NCBI GenBank assembly: GCA_003223675.1
Contig: QHVW01000367.1
Span: 1 to 7,744 of the forward strand
DNA length: 7,744 nucleotides
Direction of reading: 5' to 3'
Source: Acidobacteriota bacterium
GTDB lineage: Bacteria; Acidobacteriota; Thermoanaerobaculia; Multivoradales; UBA5704
Positions within the stretch are counted from its first letter, which is position 1, and every line of letters starts with the position of its first letter. Below are positions 1 to 6,002 of the stretch, one piece after another. Both the position numbers and the translations under genes were made by a program. The notes beneath the pieces are model-generated. The model did no database searches, was not told where the DNA came from, and was given only the letters and a program-made list of their open reading frames with translations.

Positions 1-269
1 GCCATTCCGCCCGCCAATTTCCGTTGGAAATCTTCCATCTCGAGCTCGTCGTTGAGCTGGTTCAGCCGGAGCACGTCCACACCGCTGCGAAATCCCCGGG
101 GCCTGGCCTTCACCTCGAATCTGGGAAGCTTGGCGCCCGGCTTCTCACCCCGTCCCAGCCCCTTCCGCAGGGTCTCGTTGACGACCTCTTTGAAGCTCGC
201 ACCGGAACGGCGGGACTTCTCTTGCAACTGCCGCGCGATGTCATCGTCCAGAGTCAGGGTCGTCCTCAT
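1..269 (-). CDS. VapB-type antitoxin, 3' end outside window
   Basis: The minus-strand frame starts with ATG at 269 and stays open for 89 codons to the left edge, so the C-terminus is missing. The protein begins MRTTLTLDDDIARQLQEKSR, the classic opening of VapB/DUF2191-type antitoxins: a short beta strand that pairs in a dimer to bind DNA, then helices (RRSGASFKEVVNETLRKGL). The charged, less ordered tail that follows (KPGAKLPRFEVKARPRGF onward) is the part that in this family wraps the partner toxin. A VapC PIN-domain RNase gene would be expected just downstream, beyond base 1, but it is not visible. AGGAGG (complement of 285-290) lies 15 nt before the ATG, which is long; two earlier ATGs (280 and 277) are better spaced but read only MMSA and then a stop that overlaps this start. 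Such antitoxins normally repress their own promoter. The family call is strong; the identity of the partner is inference. Confidence 0.82.
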   Translation of the reverse strand, partial: MRTTLTLDDDIARQLQEKSRRSGASFKEVVNETLRKGLGRGEKPGAKLPRFEVKARPRGFRSGVDVLRLNQLNDELEMEDFQRKLAGGM

Positions 270-502
270 GCAGACATCATGATGCCTCCTGGAGACGTCG
301 TCAAGATGACTCGGCAGCCTTGCGTAGGAAAGCTCCCCTAGCGGGTTCCACTGCCCCCTCCTCCTGTACAATCGCCTACAGATTTGATAGGTTCCACTTA
401 AATCAAGCGACAAAAAGTCGCCGCGTCGCCGGGACCAGGTTTGCCTGGAAGTCGTACGGAAGCGGACGTATCAGGCATGGCTCAACCGGCAGAGGAGAGG
501 AC
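270..502. promoter_or_regulatory. Divergent intergenic region with small dyads
   Basis: This 233-bp strip separates the minus-strand antitoxin gene from the plus-strand hydrolase gene, so it should hold promoters for both. It is visibly more AT-rich around 366-416 than the flanking genes. Visible structures are: direct repeats GGTTCCACT at 344-352 and 390-398, 46 bp apart; a dyad CTGTA (364-368) with TACAG (377-381); a dyad GCGAC (407-411) with GTCGC (417-421) around five A residues; and a dyad CCAGG (435-439) with CCTGG (444-448). Any could be an operator; the one nearest the antitoxin would suit VapB autoregulation. A TACAAT at 367-372 resembles a -10 box but has no matching -35 at the right distance. 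I see no RNA gene or convincing small ORF here. Confidence 0.35.
493..500 (+). promoter_or_regulatory. Ribosome binding site for the hydrolase gene
   Basis: GAGGAGAGG-like purine tract ending two bases before ATG 503. It supports that ATG over upstream in-frame codons as far back as 320, whose added residues resemble no family and cross the AT-rich intergenic strip. Confidence 0.6.
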
Positions 503-2203
503 ATGAGCGATTCTGCTACGGCCGCCAAGCTGGGGCTCCAGTTCACCGAGACGATGAAGGGTTATTTCTCCACCCAGGTGAAGGACGACTACCAGAAGGC
601 GGAAGAGCAGGGGCGGCAGTCGGGCTCGCCCATGCAGTTTACCCTCACCATCGCCACCGACGACCTCGACGCCCTGATCACGCAGCCCGAGCACGTAGCC
701 GGCATCACCGGCACGGTGACGGCCCCCGCCCTCTCGGCCGCCCCCATGAACGTGGCCGAAGGGACGTTCAACCTCTTCGTGGAGAACCCCGGAGGGGTGG
801 AAGTCCGCAACATGATCTACCGCATGAGCTTGAGCTCGCAGGAGGGGAAGACCTACTTCTTCGCCGGCTTCAAGAAGGTGGACGACAGCTCGCTGCTCCA
901 GCTCTGGCCGCAGACCACCACCCTCTACGTGACCGTCTACGCCGGCGTGGACGACAAGGGCGAGGTGGTGGGCAAGGGGATCCTCCACATCGAGCCCCTC
1001 GACTTCATGCACCAGATGACCACGATGAAGGTCACCAACGCGCCCAATGTGGAAGCCGAGATCGCCGGCATGGCCCGCTTCGGGATGTTCTTCGCCGGCG
1101 TGCTGTTCCACGCCTACGGCGGCATCCTGGTGCCGGAGACCTATTTCAATCCCGACGCGCCACCCCGCCAGAAACGGCCGCTGCGGGTGGGCGCGCCCGA
1201 GATCCACTACTTCCGCACCAGCGACGGCGTCGAGCTGCGGCTGATCCGCTACCAGGGGGGGACCCGCGGGCCGGTCCTCCTCGTCCACGGCGCCGGCGTC
1301 TCCAGCGGCATCTTCTCGACCGACCTGCCGGAGACCAACCTGCTGGAGGTCCTCTACGCCAACCAATACGACGTCTGGCTGTTCGACTTCCGGGTGAGCA
1401 TCGAGCTGCCCGCCAGCCAGCAGCAGTCGAACGGCGACCAGATCGCCACCATCGACCACCCCGAGGCCGTGGCCGAGGTGCGGCGGCTCACCGGCGCCGA
1501 GACCATCCAGGCGGTGGTGCACTGCTACGGCGCCAACACCTTCTTCATGGCGCTCCTGGCCGGCATGCAGGGGGTGCGCTCGCTGGTCTGCTCGCAGATC
1601 GCCACCAACCTGATCACGCCGCTCGCCACCGAGATCAAGACCGGCCTCCACCTGCCCAACCTGATGGACGCCCTGGGGATCAAGTCGCTCACCGCCTACG
1701 TCGACTCCCACGCGGACTGGAAGAGCCGCATCTACGACGAGGTGCTGCGGCTGCCCCCCGTCCCCCGCGACCAGCACTGCACCAGCCCGGTGTGCCACCG
1801 CATCACCTTCATGTACGCCCTGCTCTACCAGCACGAGCAGCTCGGCCAGCACATCCACGACAACCTGCACGAGCTGTTCGGGATCAGCAACATGGCGACC
1901 TTCGAGCACCTCGCCCTGATGGTGCGCGAGAAGGAGGTGGTCGACCACGACGGCAAGGACGTCTACATGCCGCACCTGGACCGTCTGGCCATCCCCATGC
2001 GCTTCATTCACGGGGCCGAGAACCGCTGCTATCTGCCGGAGAGCACGCAGAAGACACTCGACCTGCTCAGCCAGCGCAACGGCGCCGCGCTCTACGACCG
2101 TTTCGTGATTCCCGACTACGGCCACATCGACTGCATCTTCGGCCAGCACGCCGCGCGGGACACCTATCCACTGATCCTCGAGCACCTCGAGAAGACGCAG
2201 TGA
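503..2203 (+). CDS. Two-domain alpha/beta hydrolase with GMC-fusion-type N-terminal domain
   Basis: 566 aa with no signal peptide. Residues about 10-205 (TETMKGYFS near the start, WPQTTTLYVTVYAG near 135) match, as I recall it, the module that sits between the FAD domain and the hydrolase in large actinobacterial GMC oxidoreductase fusion proteins annotated as cholesterol-oxidase-like; here no FAD/GMC part is present. Residues about 225-566 form an alpha/beta hydrolase: oxyanion-hole strand VLLVHGAG (258-265), nucleophile elbow VVHCYGAN with Cys341 where Ser is usual, a probable acid-strand motif FIHGAEN (501-507, Glu506 or Asn507 where Asp is common), and catalytic His541 in DYGHIDC. A thioester- or dienelactone-hydrolase-like Cys mechanism is possible; the substrate is unknown, perhaps a lipid ester or lactone. 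ATG 503 follows a good purine-rich RBS. The membrane cytochrome gene starts 19 bp after the stop and is probably co-transcribed. Fold confidence is high, substrate confidence low. Confidence 0.85.
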   Translation: MSDSATAAKLGLQFTETMKGYFSTQVKDDYQKAEEQGRQSGSPMQFTLTIATDDLDALITQPEHVAGITGTVTAPALSAAPMNVAEGTFNLFVENPGGVEVRNMIYRMSLSSQEGKTYFFAGFKKVDDSSLLQLWPQTTTLYVTVYAGVDDKGEVVGKGILHIEPLDFMHQMTTMKVTNAPNVEAEIAGMARFGMFFAGVLFHAYGGILVPETYFNPDAPPRQKRPLRVGAPEIHYFRTSDGVELRLIRYQGGTRGPVLLVHGAGVSSGIFSTDLPETNLLEVLYANQYDVWLFDFRVSIELPASQQQSNGDQIATIDHPEAVAEVRRLTGAETIQAVVHCYGANTFFMALLAGMQGVRSLVCSQIATNLITPLATEIKTGLHLPNLMDALGIKSLTAYVDSHADWKSRIYDEVLRLPPVPRDQHCTSPVCHRITFMYALLYQHEQLGQHIHDNLHELFGISNMATFEHLALMVREKEVVDHDGKDVYMPHLDRLAIPMRFIHGAENRCYLPESTQKTLDLLSQRNGAALYDRFVIPDYGHIDCIFGQHAARDTYPLILEHLEKTQ

Positions 2204-2210
2204 TCCGAAA

Positions 2211-2216
2211 AGGAGG
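2211..2216 (+). promoter_or_regulatory. Shine-Dalgarno AGGAGG that decides a GTG start
   Basis: AGGAGG touches the ATG at 2217, leaving no spacer, but lies 6 nt before the in-frame GTG at 2223. The optimal spacing favours GTG 2223 as the true start; choosing ATG would add only two residues (Met-Thr). Confidence 0.6.
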
Positions 2217-2222
2217 ATGACC

Positions 2223-4520
2223 GTGAACGGCTATCTCCGTTGGTTCCGCTGGCTGACCTGGGTGGGCGTGATCGCCAACCTGGCGACCTTCATCATCCCG
2301 TCGATCTTCGTCCCCGACGTCCTGGAGGCCACCCTGGGGCCGGGCGCGACGGCGATCTCCTACGTCTGGCTGGCGCTGGCCGGCGTGGTGCTCGCCATGG
2401 CCACGACGTTCTACATCCCGGCCGCCGCCGATCCGCTGCGCTACAAGCTCTTCGCCTGGCTCTCGGTGCTGGGGCGCGCCCTCGCCTGTCTCTTCTGGAT
2501 CTTGCAGAACCCGCGCTGGCATCTCCCCGGCCCGATCCACAATTTCTTCATCATGGACGGGGTGTTCGCGATCCTCTTCCTCGTCCTGCTCTGGCTCGGC
2601 TACCGCAAGGGGGGCCCGGCGGAGCCGGCGGTCGTCGATCCGCCCGCCGCCAGCCCGGTCGACCTGCGCCGCTTCCAGTGGGTGCTGTGGATCTCCATCG
2701 CCCTCAGCCTGGTGTTCGCCCTCTGGGCGCTGGCCGTCCCCTCGTCGCTGGCGGCCTGGCTCGGCGCCTCGACGGTGGTCTACACCTATCTCTGGCTGGG
2801 CAACGCCGGGTTGCTGCTGATCCAGATCGCGCTGTTCACCATTCCCGCCTCGCGGGAGCCGCTGCGCTACCACACCTATGCCTGGCTGGCGGTGATCTCC
2901 CGGGTGGTGAGCTGCCTGTTCTGGCTGCTCGCCGTCCACCGCTGGAGCCTCAGCGGCTGGCCGGCGCGGATCGGCTTCGTCCAGGGGCTGTTCGCGGTGG
3001 CCCTCTTCCTGTTCCTCCAGCGCGGCCTCCCCGAGCCCTACCGCCTGAGCTGGGCCAACCTCTCGCGGGTCGTCCGCGGCTGGGGGGCGGCCGTGGCGGC
3101 GGCCCTGCGCAAGCCGGCGGTGGCGGTGGCGACGGTGATCGTCGTCATCCTGCTCGGCGGCGTCGGCTGGATCCTCTACACCTATCTGTTGCGCGCGGAG
3201 CCCGACGAGGTCTTCAAGGATCCCGCGGAGCAGTTCAAGTACGGCGCGATCGGCCTCAGCATGGCCAACCGCATCCCCACCTATCTGTTCGAGGTGATGC
3301 CCGACATCTGCCCGGAGATGCTCCCCGGCAAGAACGGCTGGGCCTCCTTCGGCATCCTCTACGAGCCCGGGCACACCGTGCCGGTCGGCTTCTCCCAGCG
3401 GCACATCGGCTATCCCGCCGTCGAGCCCAACTGCGCACTCTGCCACACCGGCAGCGTGCGGACCTCCGAGACGGGCGCCCAGCAGCTCATCCTGGGCGGC
3501 TCGGCCCACGAGCTCGACCTCGAGTCGTTCCAGTGGTTCCTCTACAAGTGCTCCAGCGATCCGCGGTTCACCGCCGACAACGTGATGGCGCAGATCGCCA
3601 AGCACCACCAGCTCGGCTGGCTGGAGAGCCAGGTCTACCGCCAGATCATCATCCCCTTCGCCAAGAGCGGCCTCGCCCAGCAGCAGGTCGGCTACTCCTG
3701 GCAGACCTCCCGGCCGCCGCAGGGGCGCGGCCGCACCGACACCTTCAACCCCACCAAGATCACCGTCTTCCACATGGCGGACGACCACACCATCGGCACC
3801 GTGGACCTGCCGGTGATCTGGAACCAGCGCGCGCGCGAGGGCCTGTACCTCCACTGGGACGGCAACAACAACGAGATCAAGGAGCGGAACTTCGCCGCCG
3901 CCATGGCGATCGGCGCCACGCCCGACTCGGTGATCATCCCCAACTTCAACCGGGTCACCGACTTCGTCCGCGGGCTGCCGCCGCCGAAGTACCCCAATCC
4001 GATCGACCCGGCGAAGGCGCAGCGCGGCTGGGCGATCTACGAGAGCCAGTGCGCCGCCTGCCATGAATTCGGCACCGGCAAGGTGGGGGAGGTCACCGAG
4101 GTCGGCACCATCGGCACCGACCGTTACCGGCTCGACTCCTTCACTCAAGGGCTGGTGGACAACCTCCACTCCATCCGCGAGGCGCCGTTCCTCTTCGACG
4201 CCTACCGCAAGACCCAGGGCTACGCCAACCTGCCGATCGACGGCGCCTGGGCGCGCGCGCCCTATCTGCACAACGGCTCGGTGCCGACCCTCTGGGACCT
4301 GCTGCAGCCGGTGGAGAAGCGGCCGAAGAAGTTCTACAAGGGGTACAACGTCTACGACTTCGACAACCTCGGCTTCGTCCACGACGGCCCCCAGGCCCAG
4401 GCCGTGGGCTTCCTGCTCGACACCAGCGTGACGGGCAACTCCAACGCGGGACACCTCTACGGCACCCAGCTCTCCGACGATCAGAAGCGGGACCTGATGG
4501 AGCTCCTCAAGACGTTCTGA
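2223..4520 (+). CDS. Membrane-anchored RoxA-like di-heme cytochrome c with duplicated 4-TM domain
   Basis: 765 aa from GTG 2223 (767 from ATG 2217). Residues about 10-127 and 151-268 are two copies of a four-helix membrane domain: PLRYKLFAWLSVLGRALACL (71-90) matches PLRYHTYAWLAVISRVVSCL 142 residues later. A ninth helix (about 299-322) would place the rest in the periplasm. That part has two haem c sites, CALCH (404-408) and CAACH (610-614), a WDGNN motif (545-549), and APYLHNGSVPTL, whose His683 is the likely axial ligand of the second haem. The 206-residue gap between haem motifs and the C-terminal GNSNAGHLYG block fit the RoxA/RoxB-like (rubber-oxygenase-type) di-heme family, distantly related to MauG and bacterial cytochrome c peroxidases. 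Members oxidise substrates at a haem or pass electrons. RoxA itself is a secreted soluble protein, so the fused nine-helix anchor is unusual. It sits 19 bp after the hydrolase gene. Catalysis versus electron transfer (for example to a quinone in the helices) cannot be told apart. Confidence 0.85.
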   Translation: MNGYLRWFRWLTWVGVIANLATFIIPSIFVPDVLEATLGPGATAISYVWLALAGVVLAMATTFYIPAAADPLRYKLFAWLSVLGRALACLFWILQNPRWHLPGPIHNFFIMDGVFAILFLVLLWLGYRKGGPAEPAVVDPPAASPVDLRRFQWVLWISIALSLVFALWALAVPSSLAAWLGASTVVYTYLWLGNAGLLLIQIALFTIPASREPLRYHTYAWLAVISRVVSCLFWLLAVHRWSLSGWPARIGFVQGLFAVALFLFLQRGLPEPYRLSWANLSRVVRGWGAAVAAALRKPAVAVATVIVVILLGGVGWILYTYLLRAEPDEVFKDPAEQFKYGAIGLSMANRIPTYLFEVMPDICPEMLPGKNGWASFGILYEPGHTVPVGFSQRHIGYPAVEPNCALCHTGSVRTSETGAQQLILGGSAHELDLESFQWFLYKCSSDPRFTADNVMAQIAKHHQLGWLESQVYRQIIIPFAKSGLAQQQVGYSWQTSRPPQGRGRTDTFNPTKITVFHMADDHTIGTVDLPVIWNQRAREGLYLHWDGNNNEIKERNFAAAMAIGATPDSVIIPNFNRVTDFVRGLPPPKYPNPIDPAKAQRGWAIYESQCAACHEFGTGKVGEVTEVGTIGTDRYRLDSFTQGLVDNLHSIREAPFLFDAYRKTQGYANLPIDGAWARAPYLHNGSVPTLWDLLQPVEKRPKKFYKGYNVYDFDNLGFVHDGPQAQAVGFLLDTSVTGNSNAGHLYGTQLSDDQKRDLMELLKTF

Positions 4521-4525
4521 GGAGC

Positions 4526-4676
4526 GCCCCTCACTCCCCAACCCCTCTCTCCCGGCCCTCCACCCACCCTGGCCGGGGAGAGAGGGGCTTTAAGACACTC
4601 TTCGGCGAGCTCTCTCCCTCTTCTCCCCGGAAGGGTGGGTGGAGGGATGGGAGAAGAGGGCCGGGGTGATGAGGGC
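4526..4676. repeat. Nested palindromic element, MITE or paired-REP-like
   Basis: A ~150-bp imperfect palindrome between the cytochrome gene and pepT. The ends are inverted relatives: GCCCCTCACTCCCC at 4526-4539, and the complement of 4661-4676, which reads GCCCTCATCACCCCGG. Each half folds on its own: 4542-4557 pairs with 4571-4587 (16 bp with one bulge), and 4616-4627 pairs with 4649-4660 (12 bp, perfect). The two loops are themselves complementary: 4556-4570 against 4632-4646 is a perfect 15-bp inverted repeat, so RNA or single-stranded DNA could form a cloverleaf with kissing loops or one long hairpin. It has no coding content. The layout matches dispersed palindromic repeats that occur in many copies per genome; copy number cannot be seen here. 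No clear target-site duplication flanks it. Confidence 0.7.
4542..4592 (+). terminator. Probable terminator hairpin after the hydrolase-cytochrome operon
   Basis: The first hairpin of the palindromic element has a GC-rich 16-bp stem, a 13-nt loop and then CTTTAA. It starts 21 bp after the cytochrome stop codon. The U tract is short, so intrinsic termination may be weak; the hairpin could instead protect the mRNA 3' end. Confidence 0.4.
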
Positions 4677-4677
4677 C

Positions 4678-4712
4678 TTGGCTCCGGGCCCCGCCTCCGA
4701 TACCATCGGCCC
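4678..4712 (+). promoter_or_regulatory. Putative pepT promoter implying a leaderless mRNA
   Basis: TTGGCT (4678-4683) resembles a -35 box (4 of 6). After exactly 17 bp comes TACCAT (4701-4706), a -10 box of the TAnnnT type. Six bases after it is the A of ATG 4713, where transcription would be expected to begin. No Shine-Dalgarno sequence precedes the ATG, which supports a leaderless start. The -35 box lies two bases beyond the end of the palindromic element. Confidence 0.45.
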
Positions 4713-5972
4713 ATGCCCGATTCCACCATCCACTTCTCCGTCGTCGAGCGCTTCCTGCGCTACGTCAAATTCGACACCCAGTCGAGCGAGACCTCGCAGA
4801 CCTACCCCAGCACGGCCAAGCAGCTCGACCTGCTGAACCACCTGGTCGACGAGCTCAAGTCGATCGGCCTCGCCGACGCCGCCATCGACGAGCACGGCTA
4901 CGTGATGGCGACCGTCCCGGCCACCACGCAAAAGAAGGACGTGCCGGTGATCGGCTTCATCGCCCACGTCGACACCTCTCCGGAGATGAGCGGCGCCGGC
5001 GTCAAGCCGATCGTCCATCAGGGCTACCAGGGGCAGGACCTCGTGCTGCCGGACGATCCCACCGCGGTGATCCGCGTCGCCGACGTCCCCTATCTGCGCG
5101 AGCGGATCGGCGACGACATCATCACCGCCTCGGGCACCACCCTGCTCGGCGCCGACAACAAGAGCGGCGTGGCCGAGATCATGACCGCGGCCGAATACCT
5201 GGTGAATCACCCGGAGATCCCCCACGGAGCCATCCGCGTCGGCTTCACCCCCGACGAGGAGGTGGGCGCCGGCACCAAGTACTTCGACGTGGCGAAGTTC
5301 GGCGCCCATTACGCCTATACCATGGACGGCGGCGCGCGCGGCGAGATCGAGATGGAAACCTTTTCGGCCGACGCCATGACGATCACCTTCGTGGGCTTCA
5401 ACACCCACCCGGGCTTCGCCAAGTGGAAAATGATCAATTCGATCAAGGTCGCCGCCGACTTCATCTCCCGCCTGCCCAAGGACCGGCTGTCGCCGGAGAC
5501 CACCGAGGGCTACGAGGGGTTCGTCCACCCCTACGTGGTCAACGCGAGCGTGGACCGCACCTCGGTCAAGCTGCTGATCCGCGACTTCACGCGGCCGGGG
5601 CTCCAGGAGAAGGAGGGCTTCCTGGAGAAGCTCGCCCGCGAGACGGCCGCCGCCTGGCCGGGCGCGTCGATGGAGGTCAAGATCGAGGAGAGCTACCGCA
5701 ACATGCGCGAGGTGCTCGACCATCATCCCGACGTGGTGGAGAACGCCCGCGAGGCCATCCGCCGCGCCGGCCTGGAGACCCGCGAGCGCCCCATCCGCGG
5801 CGGCACCGACGGCTCCAAGCTCAGCTTCATGGGGCTGCCCACGCCCAACATCTTCGCCGGCGAGCAGAATTTCCACTCCCGCTTCGAATGGGTCTCGGTG
5901 CAGGACATGGAGAAGGCGGTCGAGGTGATCGTCCACCTGGCGAGGATCTGGGAGGAGAAGGCGGCGGGGTAG
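4713..5972 (+). CDS. pepT: Peptidase T (aminotripeptidase, M20 family)
   Basis: 419 aa, close to the roughly 408 aa of E. coli PepT. It is a cytoplasmic di-zinc metallopeptidase that removes the N-terminal residue of tripeptides, completing peptide breakdown. All expected M20 residues are visible: His85 and Asp87 in AHVDTS, bridging Asp148 in LLGADNKSG, the catalytic/ligand Glu182-Glu183 pair in FTPDEEVGAG, Asp205 in YTMDGG and His388 in NFHSRFEW. The dimerisation/lid domain lies between, with NTHPGFAKWKMINS shortly after Asp205. The frame is open upstream to 4635, but that stretch lies inside the palindromic element, and ATG 4713 gives the usual PepT N-terminus (VVERFLRYVKFDTQS). There is no RBS and the promoter elements suggest leaderless expression. 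The gene appears monocistronic and converges with the next gene, 30 bp between stop codons. Confidence 0.95.
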   Translation: MPDSTIHFSVVERFLRYVKFDTQSSETSQTYPSTAKQLDLLNHLVDELKSIGLADAAIDEHGYVMATVPATTQKKDVPVIGFIAHVDTSPEMSGAGVKPIVHQGYQGQDLVLPDDPTAVIRVADVPYLRERIGDDIITASGTTLLGADNKSGVAEIMTAAEYLVNHPEIPHGAIRVGFTPDEEVGAGTKYFDVAKFGAHYAYTMDGGARGEIEMETFSADAMTITFVGFNTHPGFAKWKMINSIKVAADFISRLPKDRLSPETTEGYEGFVHPYVVNASVDRTSVKLLIRDFTRPGLQEKEGFLEKLARETAAAWPGASMEVKIEESYRNMREVLDHHPDVVENAREAIRRAGLETRERPIRGGTDGSKLSFMGLPTPNIFAGEQNFHSRFEWVSVQDMEKAVEVIVHLARIWEEKAAG

Positions 5973-5980
5973 CCCCCGCC
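5963..5980. terminator. Hairpin at convergent gene ends
   Basis: GGCGGGG (5963-5969) pairs with CCCCGCC (5974-5980) around a 4-nt loop that includes part of the pepT stop codon. Flanking GGAGGAG and CTCCTCC can lengthen the stem with bulges. It lies where two genes converge and could end transcription from both sides, but it lacks a T tract on either strand. Confidence 0.35.
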
Positions 5981-6002
5981 CTCCTCCTCCCGGCTCAGCC
6001 CT

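Noticed and set aside
367..372. TACAAT as a -10 box for the hydrolase operon
   Set aside because: No -35-like hexamer at 16-18 bp upstream and no extended -10 TG; left as part of the general intergenic entry.
320..502. Upstream extension of the hydrolase reading frame
   Set aside because: The added 61 residues resemble nothing, cross the AT-rich intergenic strip, and ATG 503 has a good RBS.
482..2185. Minus-strand open frame opposite the hydrolase gene (567 codons)
   Set aside because: Composition is typical of an antisense shadow, with no recognisable motif; the plus strand encodes intact hydrolase motifs.
2240..4066. Plus-strand frame of 608 codons overlapping the cytochrome gene
   Set aside because: Arg/Pro/Gly/Ala-rich out-of-frame reading of the same sequence, with no RBS and no domain.
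2067..4541. Long minus-strand open frame opposite the cytochrome gene (824 codons)
   Set aside because: Its translation is low-complexity, rich in His, Arg, Gly, Asp and Val, as expected from the complement of GC-rich codons, and it lies opposite a gene with clear haem motifs.
4590..5936. Minus-strand open frame opposite pepT (448 codons)
   Set aside because: Shadow of a gene with a complete M20 metal-site set; repetitive Val/Gly/His/Asp composition.
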